DNA from: a virus
DNA: 35,969 bases
Virus record (IMG/VR): IMGVR_UViG_3300021171_000030
Span: 1-35,969 of that record
Direction: 5' to 3' (one strand)
The position numbers were made by a program, and so were the translations under genes. Below the pieces are notes generated by a model. It made no database searches. It had not been told where the DNA came from and worked only from the letters and a program-made list of their open reading frames with translations. Of the stretch, positions 30,350 to 35,969 are shown piece after piece (within the stretch, counting starts at the first letter, position 1; every line of letters starts with the position of its first letter).

Positions 30350-30580
30350 TCACTCTCCCACTACTTTCAAATGAGCAATCTTATCACTCCTAACCATCTC
30401 CCATACTTCATCAATAGTTTCTTCTACAAAAAAGAAAGTCTTATCCATTAGTTTAACATGAGTATCCTTACCATTTTCTTTCTTTGAAGGTTCTACAGTT
30501 TGAATAGAAGCTACATTTACCAGTTTAGGGCGAGAGCTGCTATAAGTCAACACTTCAGTAAGCTTTATAATTTTTGTCAT
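30350..30580 (-). CDS. FlbD-like small beta protein
   Basis: 76 aa: KIIKLTEVLTYSSSRPKLVN, VASIQTVEPSKKENGKDTHV, KLMDKTFFFVEETIDEVWEM. Pattern V-N-x-x-x-I-x-x-VEP-S ... V-x-L-x-(D/N)-x-x-x-x-V-x-E-(S/T)-x-(D/E)-E-V as in small phage FlbD-like proteins. Distant relative of the 28813-29010 product. Confidence 0.55.
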   Translation of the reverse strand: MTKIIKLTEVLTYSSSRPKLVNVASIQTVEPSKKENGKDTHVKLMDKTFFFVEETIDEVWEMVRSDKIAHLKVVGE

Positions 30581-30591
30581 GATACGGTATC

Positions 30592-30957
30592 CTATCCAAT
30601 ATTGTTACCAGCCTTAGTCCTACCAGTAGCGTGATTAAGAATATCACCAAGCGTAGCTTCCTGTCCATCAGGAACATCAGCCGAAAACCTATTACGATAC
30701 TTCTCAATAGCTTCCTTGCTTTCCCTCAGCCCTGCTCCAGTAAGAGTACGGTAAGCCTTGATAGCATTAATAAAGCCATCAGGATTAATCATCTGCTTAA
30801 GCAATTCATCAACATGCATACAAGAAGCTTTAGTTTCTTGTACATCAAAATCAATGATATGATTAAATACATCAATTTCATCTTCATTTAAAGTACGATT
30901 AACAATATGAGTAATTATACCAATCAATCGCGCAAATTTAATCTTATCAAGTTTCAT
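30592..30957 (-). CDS. protein with ribosomal L7/L12 C-terminal-like motif
   Basis: 121 aa. Residues 62-87 (INAIKAYRTLTGAGLRESKE, AIEKYR) closely follow the helix-turn-helix pattern of the L7/L12 C-terminal domain (K-x-x-x-IK-x-(V/Y)R-x-x-TG-x-GL-(K/R)E-(A/S)K-x-x-(V/I)E). The N-terminal 60 residues are unrelated to L7/L12, helical and acidic. In ribosomes this face binds translation factors, so the phage protein may contact the host translation machinery; that is inference. It follows a good promoter (31052-31078) and may be an early gene. Confidence 0.65.
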   Translation of the reverse strand: MKLDKIKFARLIGIITHIVNRTLNEDEIDVFNHIIDFDVQETKASCMHVDELLKQMINPDGFINAIKAYRTLTGAGLRESKEAIEKYRNRFSADVPDGQEATLGDILNHATGRTKAGNNIG

Positions 30958-31051
30958 GTTATTCTCCCTTAATAATTAAAACCTCTATGCATCCTGATCA
31001 TGCTGGTCTATCGGTACTTCAATCATTGCTGCATAAAGGTAGTGATTTGCT

Positions 31052-31078
31052 ATTATACGCTTTCTGCTACCACGTCAA
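31052..31078 (-). promoter_or_regulatory. sigma70-type promoter for the L7/L12-like gene
   Basis: Minus strand TTGACG (31073-31078) and TATAAT (31052-31057), spaced 15 bases, shorter than ideal. It overlaps the stop codon of the 55-aa gene and lies about 95 bases before the L7/L12-like start; the leader in between shows no gene. Confidence 0.55.
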
Positions 31079-31242
31079 CCTTTATTATTAATAGCTCTTA
31101 GCTTAACTAAGGCATTCCTATGCTGTTTAGCAAACAAAGCAGCTTCCATCCAATGTTGAGGATCAGAACTTTCAGCTGCTTTAAAATAAGCATCTTCAGC
31201 TATTTTAAACATTTTCTGTTCAAATTCAGCTTCCTGTTGCAT
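31075..31242 (-). CDS. small helical protein (55 aa)
   Basis: MQQEAEFEQKMFKIAEDAYF, KAAESSDPQHWMEAALFAKQ, HRNALVKLRAINNKG. Fully helical; not recognised. GGGAG lies seven bases before the ATG. Overlaps the preceding gene by 17 bases. Confidence 0.6.
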   Translation of the reverse strand: MQQEAEFEQKMFKIAEDAYFKAAESSDPQHWMEAALFAKQHRNALVKLRAINNKG

Positions 31243-31414
31243 CACTAATCTCCCTCTTTACATACTTCCTAACCGGCTTATTAGCTGCTGTGATAGGCTT
31301 AACACCAAAGCGCAGCCGCATATAAAAAGTCATGTAAGGCACACCAGCAGCCTCTGCTGCAAGCCTGATTGACCGATACTGCTTCTTCTTTGATCCCATT
31401 GACACATTCTTCAT
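31226..31414 (-). CDS. small helix-turn-helix protein
   Basis: 62 aa, very basic: KKKQYRSIRLAAEAAGVPYM, TFYMRLRFGVKPITAANKPV. The segment A-A-E-A-A-G-V-P-Y-x-T-F-x-x-R-L-R-x-G is a clear helix-turn-helix of the phage type that recognises DNA. A regulator of the small-gene block is a reasonable inference. Confidence 0.65.
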   Translation of the reverse strand: MKNVSMGSKKKQYRSIRLAAEAAGVPYMTFYMRLRFGVKPITAANKPVRKYVKREISDATGS

Positions 31415-31430
31415 TTGATATTCTCCTATT

Positions 31431-31628
31431 TTAAATTAGGTTAAATCTTGAAGGCATAATCATTGTATTAGCATAAGCAGTAGCTTTAGCTTGATACAAA
31501 ATCCAAGGAGCTATCGCCCAATCATGAATTGGTTTCTCAGTTGTAGTCTTAGAGACGTGATCATAATACTTAACAACATGAGAACAATGATTAGGAGGAA
31601 GTGTTTCAGTAGGAATTTTATAAGTCAT
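31431..31628 (-). CDS. hypothetical small protein
   Basis: 65 aa: PTETLPPNHCSHVVKYYDHV, KPIHDWAIAPWILYQAKATA. His/Tyr/Trp-rich, not recognised. Preceded by a clear promoter (31657-31684) and AGGAGATAGGATA ribosome region, so it is likely expressed as the first gene of its transcript. Confidence 0.55.
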   Translation of the reverse strand: MTYKIPTETLPPNHCSHVVKYYDHVSKTTTEKPIHDWAIAPWILYQAKATAYANTMIMPSRFNLI

Positions 31629-31656
31629 ATCCTATCTCCTCTATTCGCTACATTCT

Positions 31657-31684
31657 CTTATATACGGTTTATTTCTAGTGTCAA
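31657..31684 (-). promoter_or_regulatory. sigma70-type promoter
   Basis: Minus strand TTGACA (31679-31684), 16 bases, TATAAG (31657-31662); about 28 bases before the start of the 65-aa gene at 31628. Confidence 0.65.
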
Positions 31685-31701
31685 GAGTTATTTTTAATTA
31701 T

Positions 31702-31938
31702 TTATGCTAGTTTACCAAGTGATTTACAACGTAAGCAAGGGCACGGTTTAATATCTTTTAATTCTGCTCTTGCTTCCTTTGCTGTAGAGTAAATATGACT
31801 ATGTAAAGCCATATTATGATCATTATTAGGCTCAAAAGCATATCCATAACTTGTCACTACACAAAGTTCATTTTTGGTTTCCCATTCCCATTCCATAACA
31901 CGCTTATCATTTCGCAACCATTTAGGCTTAGTATTCAT
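31702..31938 (-). CDS. hypothetical small protein with C-terminal Cys cluster
   Basis: 78 aa from the ATG at 31938 (GGAGG seven bases upstream; a GTG one codon earlier is possible). MNTKPKWLRNDKRVMEWEWE ... STAKEARAELKDIKPCPCLR, CKSLGKLA. C-P-C-x-x-C at the end could bind metal. Start and upstream stop overlap as TGATG. Confidence 0.6.
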   Translation of the reverse strand: MNTKPKWLRNDKRVMEWEWETKNELCVVTSYGYAFEPNNDHNMALHSHIYSTAKEARAELKDIKPCPCLRCKSLGKLA

Positions 31939-32096
31939 CACTTATCCTCCATCTTATCCCTCAAATCAACAATAGCTTCCATTATAGTTGAACCATACCC
32001 CTCCATTGTATCATTAACAATACAAGGAATAGCTTGCCACTTTCCAGAGCTAAGTTGAGTAACTTCTACATCCATTTCTTCAAAGTGAATAATCAT
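31938..32096 (-). CDS. small HicB-like protein (52 aa)
   Basis: MIIHFEEMDVEVTQLSSGKW, QAIPCIVNDTMEGYGSTIME, AIVDLRDKMEDK. The strand - sGkW-A - GYG-T--EAI--L helix pattern is that of HicB-type antitoxin N-terminal domains, but without the DNA-binding end and with no adjacent HicA, so it may be a stand-alone relative. ATGA overlap with the upstream gene. Confidence 0.55.
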   Translation of the reverse strand: MIIHFEEMDVEVTQLSSGKWQAIPCIVNDTMEGYGSTIMEAIVDLRDKMEDK

Positions 32097-32257
32097 GCTC
32101 GCTCCTTTGAAGTAAATAATTTATCAAGCTGATCCTTATTCATTTTAGCTGCAAACTTTATAGCATTACCCTTCTTTGAGAAAAACTTGAAAAGATGACC
32201 ATTTTCCATCACTCCCCAAAGGCAAACTTCAGGATCATAATAAATTTGATACTTCAT
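32093..32257 (-). CDS. hypothetical small protein (54 aa)
   Basis: MKYQIYYDPEVCLWGVMENG then FFSKKGNAIKFAAKMNKDQL. Short beta hairpin plus a basic helix; not recognised. GGAGAG six bases before the ATG; preceded by promoter 32282-32310. Confidence 0.6.
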   Translation of the reverse strand: MKYQIYYDPEVCLWGVMENGHLFKFFSKKGNAIKFAAKMNKDQLDKLFTSKERA

Positions 32258-32281
32258 ATTTCTCTCCATCTGTTATTTAAT

Positions 32282-32310
32282 AATCTATACGTTCCCATCA
32301 TTAAAGTCAA
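32282..32310 (-). promoter_or_regulatory. sigma70-type promoter
   Basis: Minus strand TTGACT (32305-32310), 17 bases, TAGATT (32282-32287); about 25 bases before the gene starting at 32257. Confidence 0.55.
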
Positions 32311-32345
32311 TAGAATAATTTACCATACTTTTAAATTATGTAGAA

Positions 32346-32591
32346 TTATTTACCATCTAAATATCGCTTTATCCATCTTTGCTTCATTATCTCTAATCGT
32401 CCAATTACTTCTGAAAATATCAATGTTTCACTGGCTCTATCAATCCATCCATTATCTACATGAGCAGCAATAATTATGATTGATCTAAGCTCGCCAGCTT
32501 TAGCTTCGACTAGAGTAGTCTCTAATAATTTAATAATTGAAGCTTGTACTTCTTCATCAGCAGTAGGAGGAGTTACTAGCTTGATAGTCAT
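32346..32591 (-). CDS. hypothetical small phage protein
   Basis: 81 aa: MTIKLVTPPTADEEVQASII, helical middle, then RSIIIIAAHVDNGWIDRASE, LIFSEVIGRLEIMKQRWIKR. The A-x-x-DG/NGW- ... IG-L-x-x-(M/L)K pattern is common among small uncharacterised phage proteins. Start overlaps the upstream stop (TAATG). Confidence 0.65.
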   Translation of the reverse strand: MTIKLVTPPTADEEVQASIIKLLETTLVEAKAGELRSIIIIAAHVDNGWIDRASETLIFSEVIGRLEIMKQRWIKRYLDGK

Positions 32592-32755
32592 TATTTCTTA
32601 TCCTTTCTTTCAAACCAACTGCTAATATGTATTATCAATATACCCACAATCATCAGTGCTGTAATTATACCATAAGGAGCTACCCATTCTAACCAACCTC
32701 CAAGCCAAATGAATATATCACAACAATCAACGCCGTATTGATATTGAGCTATCAT
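32591..32755 (-). CDS. small membrane protein (54 aa)
   Basis: MIAQYQYGVDCCDIFIWLGG, WLEWVAPYGIITALMIVGIL, then a basic tail. One clear transmembrane segment. TAATG and ATGA overlaps at its two ends. Function unknown; could be a holin-size protein but it has only one long span and no lysis partner nearby. Confidence 0.6.
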   Translation of the reverse strand: MIAQYQYGVDCCDIFIWLGGWLEWVAPYGIITALMIVGILIIHISSWFERKDKK

Positions 32756-32907
32756 TTCTTTAGCTTTCTGATTTCTTGAATTGCTTCTGATACATGATAA
32801 TGAGCTAACTCTTCTGCAACTTTAATAGCAGCTTCAATTGCATCATTCCATATTTGTTTTTGTTTTTCAATCTCAAGTTCTTTAATTATCTGCTCTGATG
32901 TTAACAT
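32752..32907 (-). CDS. small helical protein (51 aa)
   Basis: MLTSEQIIKELEIEKQKQIW then NDAIEAAIKVAEELAHYHVS. Fully helical; not recognised. It is the first leftward gene after the regulatory region; GAGGAT lies ahead of its ATG. Confidence 0.6.
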   Translation of the reverse strand: MLTSEQIIKELEIEKQKQIWNDAIEAAIKVAEELAHYHVSEAIQEIRKLKK

Positions 32908-33185
32908 TTAAAATATCCTCACAATTGATTAAATTAAGGGTATAGATTTTTCTAACTGGTTTCTAAGGCGTAAGTTCTTGACTTTATTATATATCTAATA
33001 TATATATATATCTAAGAGAGTTAAGTTGTGTATAACAAGTGTATTACAGGGATTTGGGAAGTGTCCTTTCGAACCTTAGATATTAGTTTTCCTTAGATTT
33101 CGCATAAACTATTGAAAATACATAAGAATTTAAGATTTTAAGCACCTTAGATTTCAGATTTATCTAAGTTTGAAGGATAATTGTA
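32908..33185. promoter_or_regulatory. divergent regulatory region with CTTAGAT iterons; candidate origin or operators
   Basis: No gene. CTTAGAT is present five times: reverse orientation ATCTAAG at 33010-33016 and 33162-33168; forward CCTTAGAT at 33074-33081, 33091-33098 and 33145-33152; a sixth, shorter TCTAAGG is at 32962-32968. The 33146-33168 pair forms an inverted repeat with a nine-base spacer. A 25-base pure A/T tract of TA steps (about 32985-33010) could melt easily. A rightward promoter, TTGACT (32978-32983), 17 bases, TATATA (33001-33006), has the first ATCTAAG box four bases after its -10. So the boxes may be operators, replication iterons or both. Confidence 0.55.
32978..33006 (+). 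promoter_or_regulatory. rightward sigma70-type promoter for the endonuclease VII-like gene
   Basis: TTGACT, 17-base spacer, TATATA on the plus strand, with an ATCTAAG box directly downstream. It leaves a 5' leader of about 170 bases that carries four more boxes before the start at 33186. Confidence 0.5.
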
Positions 33186-33494
33186 ATGATATTTATTCAT
33201 AGAAAAGCTCGCATTCAAAGGCAACTAACAATAAAAGATAAATATGTAAAGCCTAAACCTAAAGAAGTATTGCTTATAAAAGATGATCAAATTGGACGTT
33301 GCGCAATTTGTGAATGTGAATTTCCAAAGGATACAAAACATATTCATGTTGATCATTGTCATAAAACTAATATAATAAGAGGATTTCTTTGCGCAAGTTG
33401 TAATAAAGGACTTGGTTTCTTTAAAGATGATGTTAGAATTTTAGAAAGAGCTATCTCATATTTAAAGCTAGAATATTTTAATCAATTAGTCTAA
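33186..33494 (+). CDS. recombination endonuclease VII-like HNH resolvase
   Basis: 102 aa, the only plus-strand gene. CAICECEFP, then HIHVDHCHKTNIIRGFLCAS, CNKGLGFFKDD and a C-terminal helix match the endonuclease VII (T4 gp49) core: two C-x-x-C zinc knuckles flanking D-H-C-H catalytic residues and N-x-x-(L/I)-G. T4 endonuclease VII cuts branched DNA and helps packaging. Length is close to the short phage versions (about 100-150 aa). GAAGGA lies about nine bases before the ATG. Its last 9 bases overlap the tail of the convergent replication gene, with no terminator between. Confidence 0.85.
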   Translation: MIFIHRKARIQRQLTIKDKYVKPKPKEVLLIKDDQIGRCAICECEFPKDTKHIHVDHCHKTNIIRGFLCASCNKGLGFFKDDVRILERAISYLKLEYFNQLV

Positions 33495-35759
33495 AATACT
33501 CAAATCCTTTACTATAAAACAACGTTGTGAAGTTCCATACTTTTCATTACACCAAATCTTACCTAATTCAGAAACTCTATCGCTATCAACTAAATTCTGA
33601 ATTGTACGTTTAATTGCAATTGTAGCTCCAGCTTTATCATGCTGAAATGCTGTTAATGGAGTAAGCCTTTTATTTAAATAAATATATGGAATTACTTTAT
33701 CGTTATGCATTTTTTCAGATTTAAATTGAAGATACTTCTCAATTCTATTATATGGAAAGCTAATGTAATCTCTAATCATTCTAATAATTTCATTTGCTTG
33801 CTTAACTTCAAAACTATTACTACCAATTTCACCAGCCTCAAAACGTTCTGTTAACGCAGCTATATCACGATGAATTAAATTTATAGCCCAATCTACATAA
33901 CTAGGAATAATTACAGGATTAATCATATTCTCGCCAACAGCAACCAATGCTGATAATTTAAGTACCTTAATGTGTGCTCTATTCCAAAGTTGACGGATAA
34001 CTTCTTTATTAGCACTATTAATGAAATTATCTGAATACTTATCAAAATCGTGAAGAAGCGTAGCAGCATCTTGTGTCTTTTGCACATTGATAACTCTCCT
34101 TGGATTAGAATGATTAACAGTTTCACATTGCGCGGCCAATGCTGCTAGCTTTTCAATAACACTAAAGCTTGGTATAACTTCAGTATGATGCTCATTCAAG
34201 GAGGGGCGATTACCTTTGTATTCAATCAACAGGAAACGCGGTAATAATCCTTCGCTAATCATATCCTCGTTCAATGTTCCATAAAATCTTTCTGGTGTAC
34301 TTTCTCCCAAGATACTGAAAGACGGTGATGGTATAGCAGATGTATTATTAGCTTTGTCTGAATAAACTGAGGCATGTAATATTTCAGTATGACCTGATTT
34401 ATTATACAAATCCAAAAACATACGTCTAAGACTAACTTCCGAACCATTAGCATTTGGACTGCTCATTTGTTGAAGGCGTAAGCCAAATTCACCTAATAGA
34501 CTAATAAATGATTGCGATGTATTACCAAGATATTTAAATAAAGCTGCTCCAGAACTAATTTCAGATGGGCCAATAAAAAAGCTTGAGGTGGGAACCTGCA
34601 TCTTGATAGTTCCCATTAGCTTATTGATACCTGAAGCTGCTGCTTCCTTTCCAGCTCCAGTCATGGCTAGGAGCAGCACATATTGATTTAAACCAGTCCC
34701 TGATACATTGTAGGCACGTCCGGTAATGCCAGCCATCAAAGCTATGGAGGCTGCTAAAGCTACTTCTGGAACAGGGCGAGGCGCAGCAGCATAAATGAAA
34801 CTAGCTATTTCTCCTAATAAGCCGGGAGGCATCTGAATAGTTGAATTGACTAATGGTATATCTACTATTGAACCATTAACTTTAGCTAATTTATCAGATA
34901 ATGCATTTTTCATTCCATCAAAGTCTATTGGTGGAAGCATTCGGTCAAATGACCGTGTAATCATCCCATCAAGATAATCTTTGCGTTTGGCTTTATCTCG
35001 CTTACCCAAGGCTGACGATTGAAATAGCCGTTGAATTTGATTTCTATTTTGCGTGTAAAAAGCAAGCATATCAACATATGCAAGGTCAGCTTCAGATTGA
35101 GACTGGTATAAACCTTGCCATTCTCCCCTATGTAGCAACAAGAACTTATCGCCATTGACGGCACTGGTAGCTTTTCTAATAATTTCTTCATCTGTTCCAT
35201 AATCCTTATCATCTCCTTGAATTAATGGAGGAGGTACTGTACCTCCCATTTGTTCCCACAATTGAGTAAGCAGAGATTGCCGCTCATTAATAATTAATTT
35301 ACCACCATAAACATTACCTGTCATGGTAGCATAACGTTTTGAGCTGTAAATTTCTATCTTGCTTCTACGCCTCCCTGCTGATACATTACCTTTGATAATA
35401 AGATGCAGCCCCATTCCAGAAGGACTAACTTCAGAATAGCTATCAAATTCATTGTATATTTTTAATTGTCGCTGAAGTATTGTGTCATCACCTTCAGCAT
35501 CATCTAAGTCAATGAATGTATAAGGATCATTGTTAGTGAATACAAAGCCAAGGCCACTATAATTTCCAGATGAAAGTATATTAAGACAGTCAGTAAAGCT
35601 AGACCAATGCGCCGGATCAGTGACACTTGCTTTCCACCCATTATATTGATAAGGTGTTTTTGTAAGTTTCTTGGCACCAACATCCTCATATCTCCATACT
35701 ATCCATTGTTTTAATGCGCGCAGCTCTCCCGGTACATTATTGTACAGATTATTAGACAT
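33486..35759 (-). CDS. primase-polymerase / DUF3987-type helicase replication protein
   Basis: 757 aa. Residues 1-170 look like an archaeo-eukaryotic primase (PrimPol) domain: WIVWRYE, TFIDLDDAEG (catalytic acidic pair), SEVSPSGMGLHLIIKG and KIEIYSSKRYATMTGNVY. A middle region (HRGEWQGLYQSQSEADLAYV, RDKAKRKDYLDGMI) is like the helical linker of phage PrimPol proteins such as that of NrS-1. The C-terminal part has AMTGAGKEAA (Walker A) and the helicase-like layout of DUF3987 proteins. It probably primes and unwinds, or copies, phage DNA, since no family A/B polymerase is visible here. Stop overlaps the resolvase gene. Confidence 0.8.
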   Translation of the reverse strand: MSNNLYNNVPGELRALKQWIVWRYEDVGAKKLTKTPYQYNGWKASVTDPAHWSSFTDCLNILSSGNYSGLGFVFTNNDPYTFIDLDDAEGDDTILQRQLKIYNEFDSYSEVSPSGMGLHLIIKGNVSAGRRRSKIEIYSSKRYATMTGNVYGGKLIINERQSLLTQLWEQMGGTVPPPLIQGDDKDYGTDEEIIRKATSAVNGDKFLLLHRGEWQGLYQSQSEADLAYVDMLAFYTQNRNQIQRLFQSSALGKRDKAKRKDYLDGMITRSFDRMLPPIDFDGMKNALSDKLAKVNGSIVDIPLVNSTIQMPPGLLGEIASFIYAAAPRPVPEVALAASIALMAGITGRAYNVSGTGLNQYVLLLAMTGAGKEAAASGINKLMGTIKMQVPTSSFFIGPSEISSGAALFKYLGNTSQSFISLLGEFGLRLQQMSSPNANGSEVSLRRMFLDLYNKSGHTEILHASVYSDKANNTSAIPSPSFSILGESTPERFYGTLNEDMISEGLLPRFLLIEYKGNRPSLNEHHTEVIPSFSVIEKLAALAAQCETVNHSNPRRVINVQKTQDAATLLHDFDKYSDNFINSANKEVIRQLWNRAHIKVLKLSALVAVGENMINPVIIPSYVDWAINLIHRDIAALTERFEAGEIGSNSFEVKQANEIIRMIRDYISFPYNRIEKYLQFKSEKMHNDKVIPYIYLNKRLTPLTAFQHDKAGATIAIKRTIQNLVDSDRVSELGKIWCNEKYGTSQRCFIVKDLSILD

Positions 35760-35777
35760 TAGTTGTGCATTTCAAAT

Positions 35778-35951
35778 TTAAGAATTTAGTTCATTATTAG
35801 CAATGCGAATAATACGCTTGATCACTTGCGCCATTGATAATTTCATCATTAATTTAGTATTGAGATGTATATGTAGTTTCTCTAACATCTCAGCTTCTTC
35901 CCCTACAATGCTCACATTTATTCGCTTTTGTGCAATGTCAGTATCAGTCAT
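35778..35951 (-). CDS. small ribbon-helix-helix-like protein (57 aa)
   Basis: MTDTDIAQKRINVSIVGEEA, EMLEKLHIHLNTKLMMKLSM, AQVIKRIIRIANNELNS. A short strand (RINVSIV) followed by two helices with S-M-A-Q-V-I-K-R is the layout of ribbon-helix-helix DNA-binding proteins. AAGGA eight bases before the ATG; it ends 18 bases before the replication gene starts, so it may regulate that operon or the iteron region. Confidence 0.6.
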   Translation of the reverse strand: MTDTDIAQKRINVSIVGEEAEMLEKLHIHLNTKLMMKLSMAQVIKRIIRIANNELNS

Positions 35952-35969
35952 AATTTTTTTCCTTCCGTG

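Noticed and set aside
31938-32096. HicAB toxin-antitoxin pair with 24802-25017
   Set aside because: The two HicB- and HicA-like genes are 7 kb apart, lack the catalytic His and the DNA-binding domain respectively, and are only weakly similar.
32591-32755. Holin
   Set aside because: Only one strong membrane segment and no endolysin or spanin gene nearby; several other small membrane proteins are equally likely.
32985-33010. TA tandem repeat as a CRISPR or microsatellite element
   Set aside because: Only a short run of TA steps without spaced direct repeats; better explained as melting DNA or promoter -10 region.
33186-33494. Homing endonuclease (free-standing HNH)
   Set aside because: The motif order and zinc knuckles match endonuclease VII resolvases, and no interrupted target gene is visible next to it, although the lone orientation kept the idea open.

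Overview
The window is about 36 kb of an AT-rich tailed-phage genome (mostly 30-36% GC by eye), almost certainly a P22-like short-tailed phage (podovirus) or its prophage/metagenomic equivalent. The diagnosis rests on a run of P22-type morphogenesis genes on the minus strand: large terminase (12131-13501), P22-type portal (9784-12153), scaffold (4057-5004), P22-type coat protein (2584-3828), gp4-like head-completion protein (1085-2071) and a gp10-like tail-hub/DNA-stabilisation protein cut by the left edge (1-1081). No integrase, repressor of known type, tRNA, CRISPR array or lysis cassette was found. Shine-Dalgarno sites are GGAG-type and genes are packed with ATGA/TAATG overlaps, as expected of a phage of a bacterium; the host cannot be named from the sequence.

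Layout, read in the direction of transcription (right to left). 35951-33486: a small ribbon-helix-helix-like protein and a 757-aa primase-polymerase/helicase-type replication protein. 33494-32908: the only rightward gene, an endonuclease VII-like resolvase, preceded by an AT-rich, iteron-bearing regulatory region that may be an origin or operator cluster. 32907-22862: a dense early/accessory block of about 30 mostly tiny genes (ParB-like, DUF2786, VRR-NUC nuclease, KTSC, an L7/L12-C-terminal-like protein, zinc ribbons, HTH, single-membrane-span proteins), punctuated by recognisable TTGACA-type promoters and hairpin terminators. 22783-21513: two genes, the second a candidate small terminase. 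21478-13501: an 8-kb block of surface/fibre-like proteins, five of which carry N-terminal Sec signal peptides, sitting between the candidate small terminase and the large terminase. 13501-1: packaging and head assembly, including a large polyvalent-type protein that may be the ejected protein.

The most unusual points are: (i) the same about 75-residue beta-rich module is spliced into both neighbouring head-completion proteins (gp4-like and gp10-like); (ii) an 80-aa protein carries a diverged copy of the coat protein's C-terminus; (iii) five consecutive virion/surface-type genes have signal peptides; (iv) a small widespread-type phage gene is split by one in-frame TAA codon; (v) a structured 3' UTR-like RNA region with an overlapping (pseudoknot-type) set of inverted repeats; (vi) an iteron-like CTTAGAT cluster; (vii) an internal duplication in a 1028-aa fibre-like protein that is conserved in protein but strongly diverged at synonymous sites. 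Every function below is inferred by reading protein sequences; no database search was run.
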